Assembly: GCF_017872975.1 (NCBI RefSeq)
Contig: NZ_JAGGJP010000001.1
Location: forward strand, 412,346-476,345
Length of the DNA stretch: 64,000 nucleotides
From: Rubellimicrobium aerolatum
GTDB lineage: Bacteria > Pseudomonadota > Alphaproteobacteria > Rhodobacterales > Rhodobacteraceae
Reading direction: 5' to 3'
The position numbers and the translations under genes were made by a program. The notes beneath the pieces are model-generated. The model was given only the letters and a program-made list of their open reading frames with translations, had not been told where the DNA came from and did no database searches. Below, one piece after another: positions 1 to 7,678 of the stretch. Positions within the stretch are counted from its first letter, which is position 1. The number at the start of each line of letters is the position of its first letter.

Positions 1-6
1 CCCAAC

Positions 7-693
7 CTAGGACAGCCACCCCCGGTAGTCGCTCACCAGAAGCCGCAGCGGGGCCTCGTCCTCCTCGACCTCCGCGAAGCGGCCGATCGGCTCCCGGAAC
101 ACGTTGTCCGTCTCGTCGTCGTTGACGGTGGAAACCTCGCCGATCAGCACCGTCCCGCCCTCGCCCCAGAAGGCGTGCCAGTCGCCGGGCAGCAGCGTCA
201 CGCTTTCGCCCGGCTCCAGCCGCAGCCGGTCGCCCGGACCGTAGGGGCGCGGCACCCCGTCGCAGAACACCGTCCCGCCGTGGTTCTCGGAGAACCGCCC
301 CTCCTCGTCCGAGCCGAAGAGCTCCACCACCAGCGTCGCGCCGCCGCGGTTGATGATGTCTTCGGCCTTGATGACATGGGTGTGGTGGGGCGAGAGCTGG
401 CCCTCGTGCGAGATCAGCAGCTTCTCGGCGTAGCACATCCCCCGGCCCTTCTGGAGATCCGCCAGCCGCCCGTTCCGCAGCGTGAACAGGAACAGCCCCA
501 TCTCGTCGTAGCGGCCCGCGCCATAGTCGGTGATGTCCCAGCCGCAGCGGGCGTCGATGACCGCCCGCGCCTCGTCCTTGCGCCCGACGAACTCCTCGGG
601 CGTCCAGTTCGCGAAAGGCGGCAGCACGAAGCCGTGGGAGCGGATGAAGCCCTCCGATTCGCGGATGATGTCGTTGACGCGGCTGCGCTTCAT
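7..693 (-). CDS. D-lyxose isomerase-like cupin sugar isomerase
   Basis: The 228-residue protein matches the D-lyxose/D-mannose ketol-isomerase family, single-domain cupins that interconvert aldose and ketose with a divalent metal. The probable metal ligands are visible: an HHTH motif near residues 103-106, a Glu near 111, and a later His in DWHAFW near 173. The tail of the barrel shows the family-like GEVSTVNDDETDN stretch. ATG is at 691-693 and the stop TAG at 7-9, so the gene is complete. It lies just downstream of the broken MATE gene on the same strand. Its substrate here is not shown by context, because no sugar transporter or kinase is adjacent. Confidence 0.8.
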   Translation of the reverse strand: MKRSRVNDIIRESEGFIRSHGFVLPPFANWTPEEFVGRKDEARAVIDARCGWDITDYGAGRYDEMGLFLFTLRNGRLADLQKGRGMCYAEKLLISHEGQLSPHHTHVIKAEDIINRGGATLVVELFGSDEEGRFSENHGGTVFCDGVPRPYGPGDRLRLEPGESVTLLPGDWHAFWGEGGTVLIGEVSTVNDDETDNVFREPIGRFAEVEEDEAPLRLLVSDYRGWLS

Positions 694-720
694 GGTCCGT
701 CCCCCCTGGTTCGGGCGCGA

Positions 721-2079
721 CTATACCGCCGGCGCGGCCCCCCTCAACCCCGCGCGCCCCAGGAAGCGGAGCGACAGGAGGACGGCCGAGCCCACCAGCG
801 CCACGGCGTAGCCCATCCAGACCCCGGGCGCCCCCTGCTCCAGCCCGCGCGCGAGCACCCAGCCAAGCGGCAGGCCGACCGTCCAGTAGGCGACCATCGA
901 CACGGTGGCCGGAAAAGCGGTGTCCGACAGCCCGCGCAGCGCCCCCAGCATGACCGACTGCACCGCGTCGGCGACCTGCATCGGCGCGAATACGGCGAAG
1001 ATGGCGGCGGCGGCCAGGATCACCGCCGGGTCGCCGGTGATGGCCGCCGCGATGGCGCGGCCGCCCCACCACATGATCGCGCCCATCCCCGCCATCGCCA
1101 CCACGACAAGGCCCAGCGCCGCCAGCGCCACCGCCCGCATCGCGTCGGGGCGGCCCGCCCCCTGTTCCTGCGCGACGCGGATCGCCACCGCGCCCGAGAA
1201 GGCCATGGGCAGCACATAGACCACTCCGCCCACCGACAGCGCCACCTGGTTCCCCGCCAGCGCCACCGTCCCGAAGGTGCCGATCATCAGCGTCGCCACC
1301 GCCATCGCCCCGGTCTCGGCGACGTTGAGCAGGCCCAGCGGCGCCCCCTCCCGCGCGCAGGCGGCGATCTCGCCGGCCACGAGGCGGCGGCGCAGGCGCA
1401 GGCGGCGCATCGCCCTGGCGCGGGTCCAGTAGGCCCAGGCCGCCGCGCAGGCCAGCGCCTCGGCCAGCAGCGTCGCGATCCCGGCGCCGGCGAGGCCCAG
1501 CGCCGGCAGCGGCCCTGGGCCGTGGATCAGCAAGGCGTTCAGCGGCACCTTGGCCCCCAGCGACACCGCCGCGACGGCGACGCCCAGCCAGGGCCGGCCC
1601 ACCGCCTCGAAGGTGCAGCGGAACACCAGCGCGATCCCCAACGGCACCATGGCGAGCGACATCGCCGCCCAGTAGAGCGGAGTCGCCGCGATCACCTCGG
1701 CCGGCTGCCCGATCCCCGGCAGCGCCAGTCAGAAGAGTCCCATCGCCCCGGCGCCCGCCCCGCCCACCAGCGCCCCGAGCGCGAGACCGTTCCGCAGGAT
1801 CTCGCAGATGCGGCGGCCCCGGCGCGCGCCCCGCGCCTGCCCCACGCGCACCGCCACCGCCGACAGCGTGCCATAGAGCGCCGAGGTCACGATCAGCCCC
1901 GCCGCCGCCGCGAGGCCCGCCGCCGCCAGCGGCACCGCGCCCAAGGGGCCCAGCATCACCGAATCGACCACGCCGTGCAGGGTCGAGGCGGCCAAGCCGA
2001 TCATGATCGGCACCGCCAGGGCAAGGATGCCCGGCACCTCAGGGATGACCCGACCGCCCAACTCGGAACCCCGTCGCAT
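721..2079 (-). pseudogene. MATE-family efflux transporter interrupted by an in-frame TGA
   Basis: Read through, this frame encodes 452 codons of a NorM/MATE-type Na+- or H+-coupled multidrug exporter, the normal family length, with about 12 hydrophobic segments. After 116 sense codons a TGA (1729-1731) follows Gly-Leu-Phe; the same frame then continues with LALPGIGQPAEV and the rest of the transporter to 721. There is no frameshift, so one base change (most simply TGG to TGA) would explain it. ATG at 2077-2079 is chosen; a TTG lies two codons upstream. The distal part could restart at internal GTG/ATG codons but would lack the first helices. Either a recent nonsense mutation or a sequencing error is possible. 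Confidence 0.85.
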
Positions 2080-2152
2080 CGGCAACGGGTCCAGCCTACC
2101 ACGGATCGCGCCGCGCTCCTAACGTTGCGTCAACCGACAATTGTGGCCCCGT

Positions 2153-2926
2153 TCAGGCCCGGCGCAGCGCCCGCAGGTCCCGCGCCGCCCAGGCATGGAC
2201 CGCCGCGCCGAAGGCCTGGAACAGCGGCCGCGAGACAGGGTCGTTGGCGGCGTTCCATTCCGGGTGCCACTGCACCGACAGCGTGAAGCCCGCCGCGCCG
2301 CGCACGTGGATCGCCTCGGGCGTGCCGTCGGGCGCGATCCCGTCCACGACGATGCGCGGCCCCGGCCGCTTGATCCCCTGGCCGTGGAGCGTGTTGGTCA
2401 TCACCTCGCGCGTCCCCATCAGCCGGTGGAACGGCCCGCCCTCGGTGAAGGTCACCTTGTGGCGGAGCGCGAACTTCTCCTCCAGCGTCCCGTCGGGCGG
2501 CATCCGGTGGTTGTCGCGCCCCGGCAGGTCGCGGATCTCGGGGTGGAGCGTGCCACCCATCGCCACGTTCACCTCCTGGAAGCCCCGGCAGACGCCCAGG
2601 AAGGGCTGCCCCCGCTCCACGCAGGCGCGGATCAGCGGCAGCGTCACCGCATCGCGCGAGCGGTCGAAGCTCCCGTGCGCGGGGGTCTCCTCCTCGCCGT
2701 ATTCCTCCGGGTGGACGTTGGGCCGCCCCCCGGTCAGCAGGAAGCCGTCGCAGGCCTCCAGCAGCTCCTCGACCCCCACCAGCGACGGGTCCGAGGGGAT
2801 CAGCAGCGGCAGGCAGTCGGCCACATGGGCCACGGCCACCGAGTTGATCGCCGCGCCCGCATGGGCCGGATACTGATCGTTGAGGAGATGGCTGTTCGAG
2901 ATGATGCCGACGACGGGGCGGGCCAT
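2153..2926 (-). CDS. Class I glutamine amidotransferase-like hydrolase (PuuD family)
   Basis: The 257-residue protein belongs to peptidase family C26 (gamma-glutamyl-gamma-aminobutyrate hydrolase type). The nucleophile elbow FLGVCRGFQEVN places Cys near residue 113, and SVQWHPEW supplies the catalytic His (about 221) and Glu (about 223). LTGGRPNVHP is the usual oxyanion-side loop. PuuD-like enzymes cleave gamma-glutamyl amides in putrescine breakdown, but the neighbours here are not polyamine genes, so the substrate is open. The start ATG at 2924-2926 agrees with the conserved N-terminus (PVVGIISNSH). A 296-bp divergent gap separates it from the methyltransferase. Confidence 0.85.
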   Translation of the reverse strand: MARPVVGIISNSHLLNDQYPAHAGAAINSVAVAHVADCLPLLIPSDPSLVGVEELLEACDGFLLTGGRPNVHPEEYGEEETPAHGSFDRSRDAVTLPLIRACVERGQPFLGVCRGFQEVNVAMGGTLHPEIRDLPGRDNHRMPPDGTLEEKFALRHKVTFTEGGPFHRLMGTREVMTNTLHGQGIKRPGPRIVVDGIAPDGTPEAIHVRGAAGFTLSVQWHPEWNAANDPVSRPLFQAFGAAVHAWAARDLRALRRA

Positions 2927-2976
2927 GGCGGGAGGTCCTCCGGGGGTCCTTGGGCCTAGTTAAGGGCTGCGCCCGG

Positions 2977-2992
2977 TTAAGGAAAGGTTACC
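2977..2992 (+). promoter_or_regulatory. CtrA-like box (TTAA-N7-TTACC)
   Basis: The bases TTAAGGAAAGGTTACC fit TTAA-N7-TTAA(C), the binding pattern of the alphaproteobacterial cell-cycle regulator CtrA, except for one base in the second half-site. The site lies in the divergent gap between the C26 hydrolase and the methyltransferase. A very similar site is at 56519-56534. Two near matches in 64 kb may be chance. Confidence 0.25.
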
Positions 2993-3222
2993 GAACGCAC
3001 CGAAGCTGTGCCGGATGGCCGCTGACCGCCCCCTATGCCCTCCCGATGGACGGGCCGCCCATGCGGCGGGCAGCCGGCGCAGGCGGCCCCTTGTCCGAAA
3101 GGCCACGCCCCGGGCCGCAGCGCGCCGTCGTCCGATTGACCCGGACCCCCGCCGTCCCCATGCTCGGTCCGCGCCACCGCCCTGCCGTGCCGCGCGAACA
3201 ACGAACGGGAGGCCCGACGCCC

Positions 3223-3774
3223 TTGCTGATCTCCGACGACTACAGGACCGAGAACCTTCGGCTCCACGCCAAGCACGTCTCCTACGGCGCCCACGGGAGC
3301 CGCTGGGCCCCGCGCGTGCGCGCCCTCTATGAGCGGGCGGGCTGCCGCGACGCGCTCGACTACGGCTGCGGCAAGGGCACGCTCGCCCAGGCGCTCCCCG
3401 ACCTGCCCTTCGCCGAATACGACCCGGCGATTCCCGGCAAGGACCGTCTGCCCGAACCCGCCGACCTCGTGACCTGCACCGACGTGCTCGAGCACATCGA
3501 GCCCGATAACCTCGATTCGGTGCTCGGACACCTGGCGTCGCTGGCGCGCAAGGCCGCCTTCTTCAACATCTCGACGCGGCTGGCGGCCAAGGTGCTGGAC
3601 AGCGGCCGCAACGCCCACCTGATCGTCAAGGATTCGGACTGGTGGCGGGCGCGGATCGAGCCGCTCTTCGACATCGAGGAATGGGAGATCGGCACGGACG
3701 AGGTGAACTGCGAGTTGCGGCCCAAGGACAGCGCCGCCTGGACCGGCGAGCCCTCCGGCACGGCGGGCGCCTAG
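3223..3774 (+). CDS. Class I SAM-dependent methyltransferase-like protein
   Basis: A 183-residue protein with the SAM-binding glycine motif [16 protein letters not shown] and the acidic motif [14 protein letters not shown], followed by an FNISTR strand. The reading frame is open back to 2950, but the upstream part is arginine/proline-rich with no family similarity. TTG at 3223 is therefore chosen: a GGGAGG Shine-Dalgarno ends 10 nt before it and the protein then starts [11 protein letters not shown], typical of short roseobacter methyltransferases. The substrate is unknown. Its stop TAG shares CTAG (3771-3774) with the convergent malate synthase stop. Confidence 0.7.
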   Translation: MLISDDYRTENLRLHAKHVSYGAHGSRWAPRVRALYERAGCRDALDYGCGKGTLAQALPDLPFAEYDPAIPGKDRLPEPADLVTCTDVLEHIEPDNLDSVLGHLASLARKAAFFNISTRLAAKVLDSGRNAHLIVKDSDWWRARIEPLFDIEEWEIGTDEVNCELRPKDSAAWTGEPSGTAGA

Positions 3775-5951
3775 CCCGCCGCCACCGCCTTCCGCTCCGC
3801 CCGACGCCGGTGCAGCACCGGCTCGGTGTAGCCCGAAGGCTGGATGCGGCCCTTGAAGATCAGGTCGCAGGCCGCCTGGAACGCCACCGAATCGAAGTTC
3901 GGCGCCATCGGCCGATACAGCGGGTCGCCGGCGTTCTGGCGGTCCACCACCTCGGCCATGCGGCGCAGCGCGGCATGGACGCGCGGCTCGTCCACCACGC
4001 CGTGATGCAGCCAGTTGGCAAGCGCCTGGCTGGAGATGCGGCAGGTCGCGCGATCCTCCATCAGCCCCACGTCGTGGATGTCGGGCACCTTGGAGCAGCC
4101 GATTCCCTGGTCCACCCAGCGCACGACATAGCCCAGGATGCCCTGGACGTTGTTCTCGACCTCGGCCGTCACCTCGGCGTCCGACAGGTTGCGCCCCGCC
4201 AGCACGGGAATCGTCAGCAGCTCGCGCAGCGTGCCCCGCGCGCCGCCCGCCGCGATCTCCTCCTGCCGGGCGGCCACGTCGATCGCGTGGTAATGCGTCG
4301 CGTGCAGCGTCGCGGCGGTGGGCGACGGCACCCAGGCGCAGTTCGCCCCCGCTTTGGGATGCGCCACCTTCTCGCGCAGCATCGCGCCCATGAGGTCGGG
4401 CATCGCCCACATCCCCTTGCCGATCTGCGCCCGGCCCCGCAGCCCGCAGGCCAGCCCGATGTCGACGTTCCGCTCCTCGTAGGACCGGATCCAGGCCTGG
4501 GCCTTCATGTCGCCCTTGGGCACCATCGGCCCGGCCTCCATCGAGGTGTGGATCTCGTCCCCCGTGCGGTCGAGGAAGCCCGTGTTGATGAAGGCCACCC
4601 GCTCCCGCGCGACGCGGATGCACTCGCGCAGGTTGACGCTCGTCCGCCGCTCCTCGTCCATGATGCCGAGCTTGACGGTCAGGCGCGGCAGGCCCAGCGC
4701 CGCCTCCACCCGGTCGAAGATCTCGCAGGCGAAGGCCACTTCCTCCGGCCCGTGCATCTTCGGCTTCACGACATAGACCGAAGCAGTGACGGTGTTGCGC
4801 GGCCCCCCCTCGGCCTTCAGGTCGTGCATCGCGCAGAGCACCGTCACCATGGCGTCCATAAGCCCCTCGCCCGCCTCGTGCCCCTCGCGGTCGAGGATGG
4901 CGGGCGTGGTCATCAGGTGGCCGACGTTCCGCACCAGCAGCAGCGAGCGCCCCTTGACCCGCAGGGGCCGCCCGTCCGCGCCGCTGTAATCGACATCCGG
5001 GTTCATGCGGCGCGTGATCGTCCGCCCGCCCTTCTCGAAGGTTTCCTCCAGGTCGCCGCGCATCAGGCCCAGCCAGTTGCCGTAGGCCAGCACCTTGTCG
5101 GCGGCGTCCACGCAGGCGACCGAATCCTCGCAATCCATGATGGTGGACAGCGCCGCTTCCAGCCAGACATCCGACAGCCCCGCCGGGTCGTCGCGGCCGA
5201 TGGGCGTGGTCCGGTCCACCAGCAGCTCGATCAGCAGCCCATGGACGCGCAGGAGCACCTGCCACTCCGCGAGGTCGCCGCCCTTCCAGCCCGCGAACTG
5301 CCCCGGATCGGCCAGCGCCACGCGCCGGGCCTCGCCGCCGTCGCCCGCGACCTCCAGCGCCAGCGCGCCCTCCTCCACGGCGATCCGCCGCACGTCGCGC
5401 CAGGAGGCCCCGGCCAGCGGGGCCACGCGGTCGAGGTGGTCCTTGGCCCAGGCCACCACCTGCGCCCCCCGCGACGGATCGTAGGGCCCGCGCGGCGGCA
5501 GCGCCCCCAGCGCGTCCGTCCCATACAGCGCGTCATACAGCGACCCCCACCGCGCGTTCGCGGCGTTGAGGGCAAAGCGCGCGTTCGTCACAGGCACCAC
5601 GAGTTGCGGCCCGGCGATCCGGGCGATCTCCGGGTCGGTCTCCGGCGTCTCGATGGCGAAGTCCGGCCCCTCGGGGACCAGATAGCCGATCTCGCGCAGG
5701 AAGGTCTCGTAGTCCTCGGGGTCGTGCTCGGCCCCGCCTTGCGCGATGTGCCAGTCGTCGATCTGGCTCTGGAGCTGCTCGCGCCGCGCCAGCAGCGCGC
5801 GGTTGCGAGGCCCGAGGTCGTGGATCAGGCCCGACAGCCCGTCCCAGAAGGCCGCCACCTCCACGCCCGTGCCGGGCAGGGCGCGCTCCTCCACGAAGCG
5901 GGCCAGCGCCTCGTCCACGCCCAATCCGGACCGTTCGACACGCTGTCCCAT
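3771..5951 (-). CDS. glcB: Malate synthase G
   Basis: This 726-residue protein condenses glyoxylate with acetyl-CoA to malate in the glyoxylate/glycolate pathway. Its length matches monomeric isoform G (E. coli about 723). The N-terminus ([26 protein letters not shown]) and the core [22 protein letters not shown], where catalytic acidic residues lie, are typical. ATG at 5949-5951 is preferred over a GTG at 5984 because the protein then aligns from its first residues with the family. No isocitrate lyase or glycolate oxidase gene is in the window. It overlaps the convergent methyltransferase by the four bases CTAG. Confidence 0.95.
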   Translation of the reverse strand: MGQRVERSGLGVDEALARFVEERALPGTGVEVAAFWDGLSGLIHDLGPRNRALLARREQLQSQIDDWHIAQGGAEHDPEDYETFLREIGYLVPEGPDFAIETPETDPEIARIAGPQLVVPVTNARFALNAANARWGSLYDALYGTDALGALPPRGPYDPSRGAQVVAWAKDHLDRVAPLAGASWRDVRRIAVEEGALALEVAGDGGEARRVALADPGQFAGWKGGDLAEWQVLLRVHGLLIELLVDRTTPIGRDDPAGLSDVWLEAALSTIMDCEDSVACVDAADKVLAYGNWLGLMRGDLEETFEKGGRTITRRMNPDVDYSGADGRPLRVKGRSLLLVRNVGHLMTTPAILDREGHEAGEGLMDAMVTVLCAMHDLKAEGGPRNTVTASVYVVKPKMHGPEEVAFACEIFDRVEAALGLPRLTVKLGIMDEERRTSVNLRECIRVARERVAFINTGFLDRTGDEIHTSMEAGPMVPKGDMKAQAWIRSYEERNVDIGLACGLRGRAQIGKGMWAMPDLMGAMLREKVAHPKAGANCAWVPSPTAATLHATHYHAIDVAARQEEIAAGGARGTLRELLTIPVLAGRNLSDAEVTAEVENNVQGILGYVVRWVDQGIGCSKVPDIHDVGLMEDRATCRISSQALANWLHHGVVDEPRVHAALRRMAEVVDRQNAGDPLYRPMAPNFDSVAFQAACDLIFKGRIQPSGYTEPVLHRRRAERKAVAAG

Positions 5952-6087
5952 CCCCCTGCCCCCGTCTAAGCTGTTTTCCGCCACAGCCGTAGATCAGGTT
6001 CGGCGCGCAGGCAACATCAGCCCAATTGGTTAACCGACCCCCTCCGATTTGGCTTGACCCCACCCAGCAGCGGCAATACTTAGTAAT

Positions 6088-6435
6088 ATGACTAACAATC
6101 AGGGGCTCGACGTCGTCTTCCAGACCCTCGCCGATCCGACCCGCCGCGCGATCCTCGCCCGCCTCGCGCGCGGGCCTGCGACGGTGACCGACCTCGCCGC
6201 GCCCTCCGGGCTGGCGCTGCCCACCGTGCTCCAGCACCTCCGCAAGCTGGAGGAGGCGGGCCTGATCGAGACGACCAAACAGGGCCGCACGCGGACCTGC
6301 GCGCTTCGGGCGGGCGCCCTCGCCCCGGCGCGAAGCTGGATGGAGGAGCAACGCCTCCTCTGGGAGGGCCGGCACGACCGGCTCGACGACTATCTCGCCA
6401 GCCTCACCGACACGCCCAAGGAGTCCCCCTCATGA
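6088..6435 (+). CDS. ArsR-family winged-helix transcriptional regulator
   Basis: A 115-residue repressor of the small ArsR type. The N-terminus LDVVFQTLADPTRRAILARLA leads into a winged helix with recognition helix ALPTVLQHLRKLEEAGLI and wing TTKQGRTRTC. No cysteine metal-site motif such as ELCVCDL is present, so it is probably the non-metal subgroup usually paired with SRPBCC/AHSA1 genes. It overlaps the next gene as ATGA (6432-6435), indicating translational coupling and a shared function. The region just upstream (6000-6087) is relatively AT-rich (taatactta-like, GGTTAACC at about 6026) and probably holds the promoter. Confidence 0.9.
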   Translation: MTNNQGLDVVFQTLADPTRRAILARLARGPATVTDLAAPSGLALPTVLQHLRKLEEAGLIETTKQGRTRTCALRAGALAPARSWMEEQRLLWEGRHDRLDDYLASLTDTPKESPS

Positions 6436-6920
6436 GCAACGACCTGCACCTCCACCGCGTCCTCAAGGCCCCCCGCTCCCTCGTCTGGCGCTGCTGGACG
6501 GAAGCCGAGCACATTCCCCACTGGTTCGCGCCCAAGCCCGTCGTGACGCGCGTCGTCGGCCTCGACCTGCGCCCCGGCGGCGTCTTCCACGTCGCCATGT
6601 CCATGGACGGCCAGGACTTCCCCAGCGCCGCCGGCTGCTTCCTAGAAGTCGTCCCCGAGGAGCGGCTGACCTGGACCTCCGCGCTCGGCCCCGACTTCCG
6701 GCCCGTGGAGGCGGCAGGGCAGCCCTTCCTCTTCACCGCGACCCTGACCTTCGCCGACCACCCGGAGGGCACCGATTACCGCGTCGTCGCCCGCCACAAG
6801 GACCCGGCCTCGGCCTCCGCGCACGAGGAGATGGGCTTCAGCCAGGGCTGGGGCACCGTGGCTGACCAGCTCGGCGCCCACGCGGCGGGCCTGGCCGCCC
6901 GAACGACAGAGCGCGCCTAG
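6432..6920 (+). CDS. SRPBCC/AHSA1-domain protein
   Basis: A 162-residue single-domain START-like fold protein (activator of Hsp90 ATPase homologue 1-like). Typical features are the N-terminal LHRVLKAPRSLVWRCWTEAEHIPHWFAP, the central DLRPGGVFHVAMS strand pair, and the C-terminal helix with MGFSQGWGTVADQL. Such proteins bind a hydrophobic ligand, and the ArsR partner encoded immediately upstream often controls them. The ligand is unknown. The stop codon shares CTAG with the stop of the convergent DUF2256 gene. Confidence 0.88.
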   Translation: MSNDLHLHRVLKAPRSLVWRCWTEAEHIPHWFAPKPVVTRVVGLDLRPGGVFHVAMSMDGQDFPSAAGCFLEVVPEERLTWTSALGPDFRPVEAAGQPFLFTATLTFADHPEGTDYRVVARHKDPASASAHEEMGFSQGWGTVADQLGAHAAGLAARTTERA

Positions 6921-7087
6921 ACGGCACGCGCGGGTCCGGCCGCGCGCCCTTTCTCGCGGCGGCAGCGGTCCGAGCAGTAGACCACCTCCGCCCAGACCTT
7001 CGCCCAGGCCTTGCGCCAGGCGAAGGGCCGCCCGCAGGTCGGGCAGGTCTTGACCGGCAGGTCGGCCTTCTTCCGCATTCTCGGCAT
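6917..7087 (-). CDS. DUF2256 small zinc-ribbon-like protein
   Basis: A 56-residue protein of the DUF2256 family: basic N-terminus MRKKADLPVKTC, then CPTCGRPFAWRKAWAKVW and YCSDRCRR. The CxxC and CxxxC pairs suggest one bound zinc. The ATG at 7085-7087 (or the one three codons later) is chosen over the upstream in-frame start because family members begin close to the lysines and a GAGGG lies just upstream. Function is unknown in this family. It is downstream of the membrane protein at 7153-7587 on the same strand. Confidence 0.8.
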   Translation of the reverse strand: MPRMRKKADLPVKTCPTCGRPFAWRKAWAKVWAEVVYCSDRCRREKGRAAGPARAV

Positions 7088-7152
7088 CGCGCCCTCGTGC
7101 AGGAAGGGGCGGCCCGACGCCGCCCCCGGTCCTCGTCGAATTCGACTTTGCG

Positions 7153-7587
7153 TCACTCGTTCTCGGAGCCGGCGGCCGGCGCGGCGGCATCGGATTCGTC
7201 CGTCACCGGATTCAGCGGCTCGGCCGCCTGGCTCTCGCCCGGATCGGTGTCGGCCGGGTTGCCGGCGCCGCTGTCGGGCGCGACCACCGTCTCGGGCGCG
7301 ACCGTGACGGCGGTCGGATCGGCGGCCGGCGCGGTCCCGGCGTTGGCGTCGTCCTCGGCGAAGTCGTTGGCGCTCGGCCCCGCCGTGTCGGCGGCGGCGG
7401 GCTCGACCGCGCCCGTGGCGTCGTTCACCTGCGCCGCCGCCCCCTCGGGATCGCCGCCGCGCCCGAAGGCCCAGAAGGCCAGCAGCCCCAGCAGGATCAG
7501 GGCGAACAGCACCACGGCGAACATCCCCCGGAGTGGCCCCCGGTGCCGATGGGCCTGCTTGTCGATGTTGGTGTTCGGTGCGGACAT
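7153..7587 (-). CDS. Hypothetical single-pass membrane protein with acidic Ala/Pro tail
   Basis: 144 residues: a short basic N-terminus, one transmembrane helix at about residues 22-42 (MFAVVLFALILLGLLAFWAF), then about 100 low-complexity residues rich in Ala, Asp, Glu, Pro and Thr. That tail is likely disordered and periplasmic. No domain is recognised. Codon use is like that of its neighbours. It may be co-transcribed with the DUF2256 gene, which starts 66 bp downstream. Confidence 0.6.
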   Translation of the reverse strand: MSAPNTNIDKQAHRHRGPLRGMFAVVLFALILLGLLAFWAFGRGGDPEGAAAQVNDATGAVEPAAADTAGPSANDFAEDDANAGTAPAADPTAVTVAPETVVAPDSGAGNPADTDPGESQAAEPLNPVTDESDAAAPAAGSENE

Positions 7588-7678
7588 GGGTGCCTTCCTT
7601 CTTCGCGCCCCGCTTGCGGGCCGGTTCCAGGGCTCCTAACGTCCGAGCCCTGCGATTTGTTCACCCGAGGAGAGCGGC

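Noticed and set aside
1729..1731. Selenocysteine reading of the TGA in the MATE gene
   Set aside because: MATE transporters are not selenoproteins and no SECIS-like hairpin was evident just downstream; a nonsense mutation is simpler.
175..2286. 703-codon plus-strand frame across the isomerase and MATE genes
   Set aside because: Arginine/histidine/proline-rich translation with no family features; it is the antisense shadow of two recognised genes. Similar long shadows elsewhere were treated the same way.
2950..3222. N-terminal extension of the methyltransferase
   Set aside because: Arginine/proline-rich, lacks domain features, and a good Shine-Dalgarno precedes the internal TTG at 3223.
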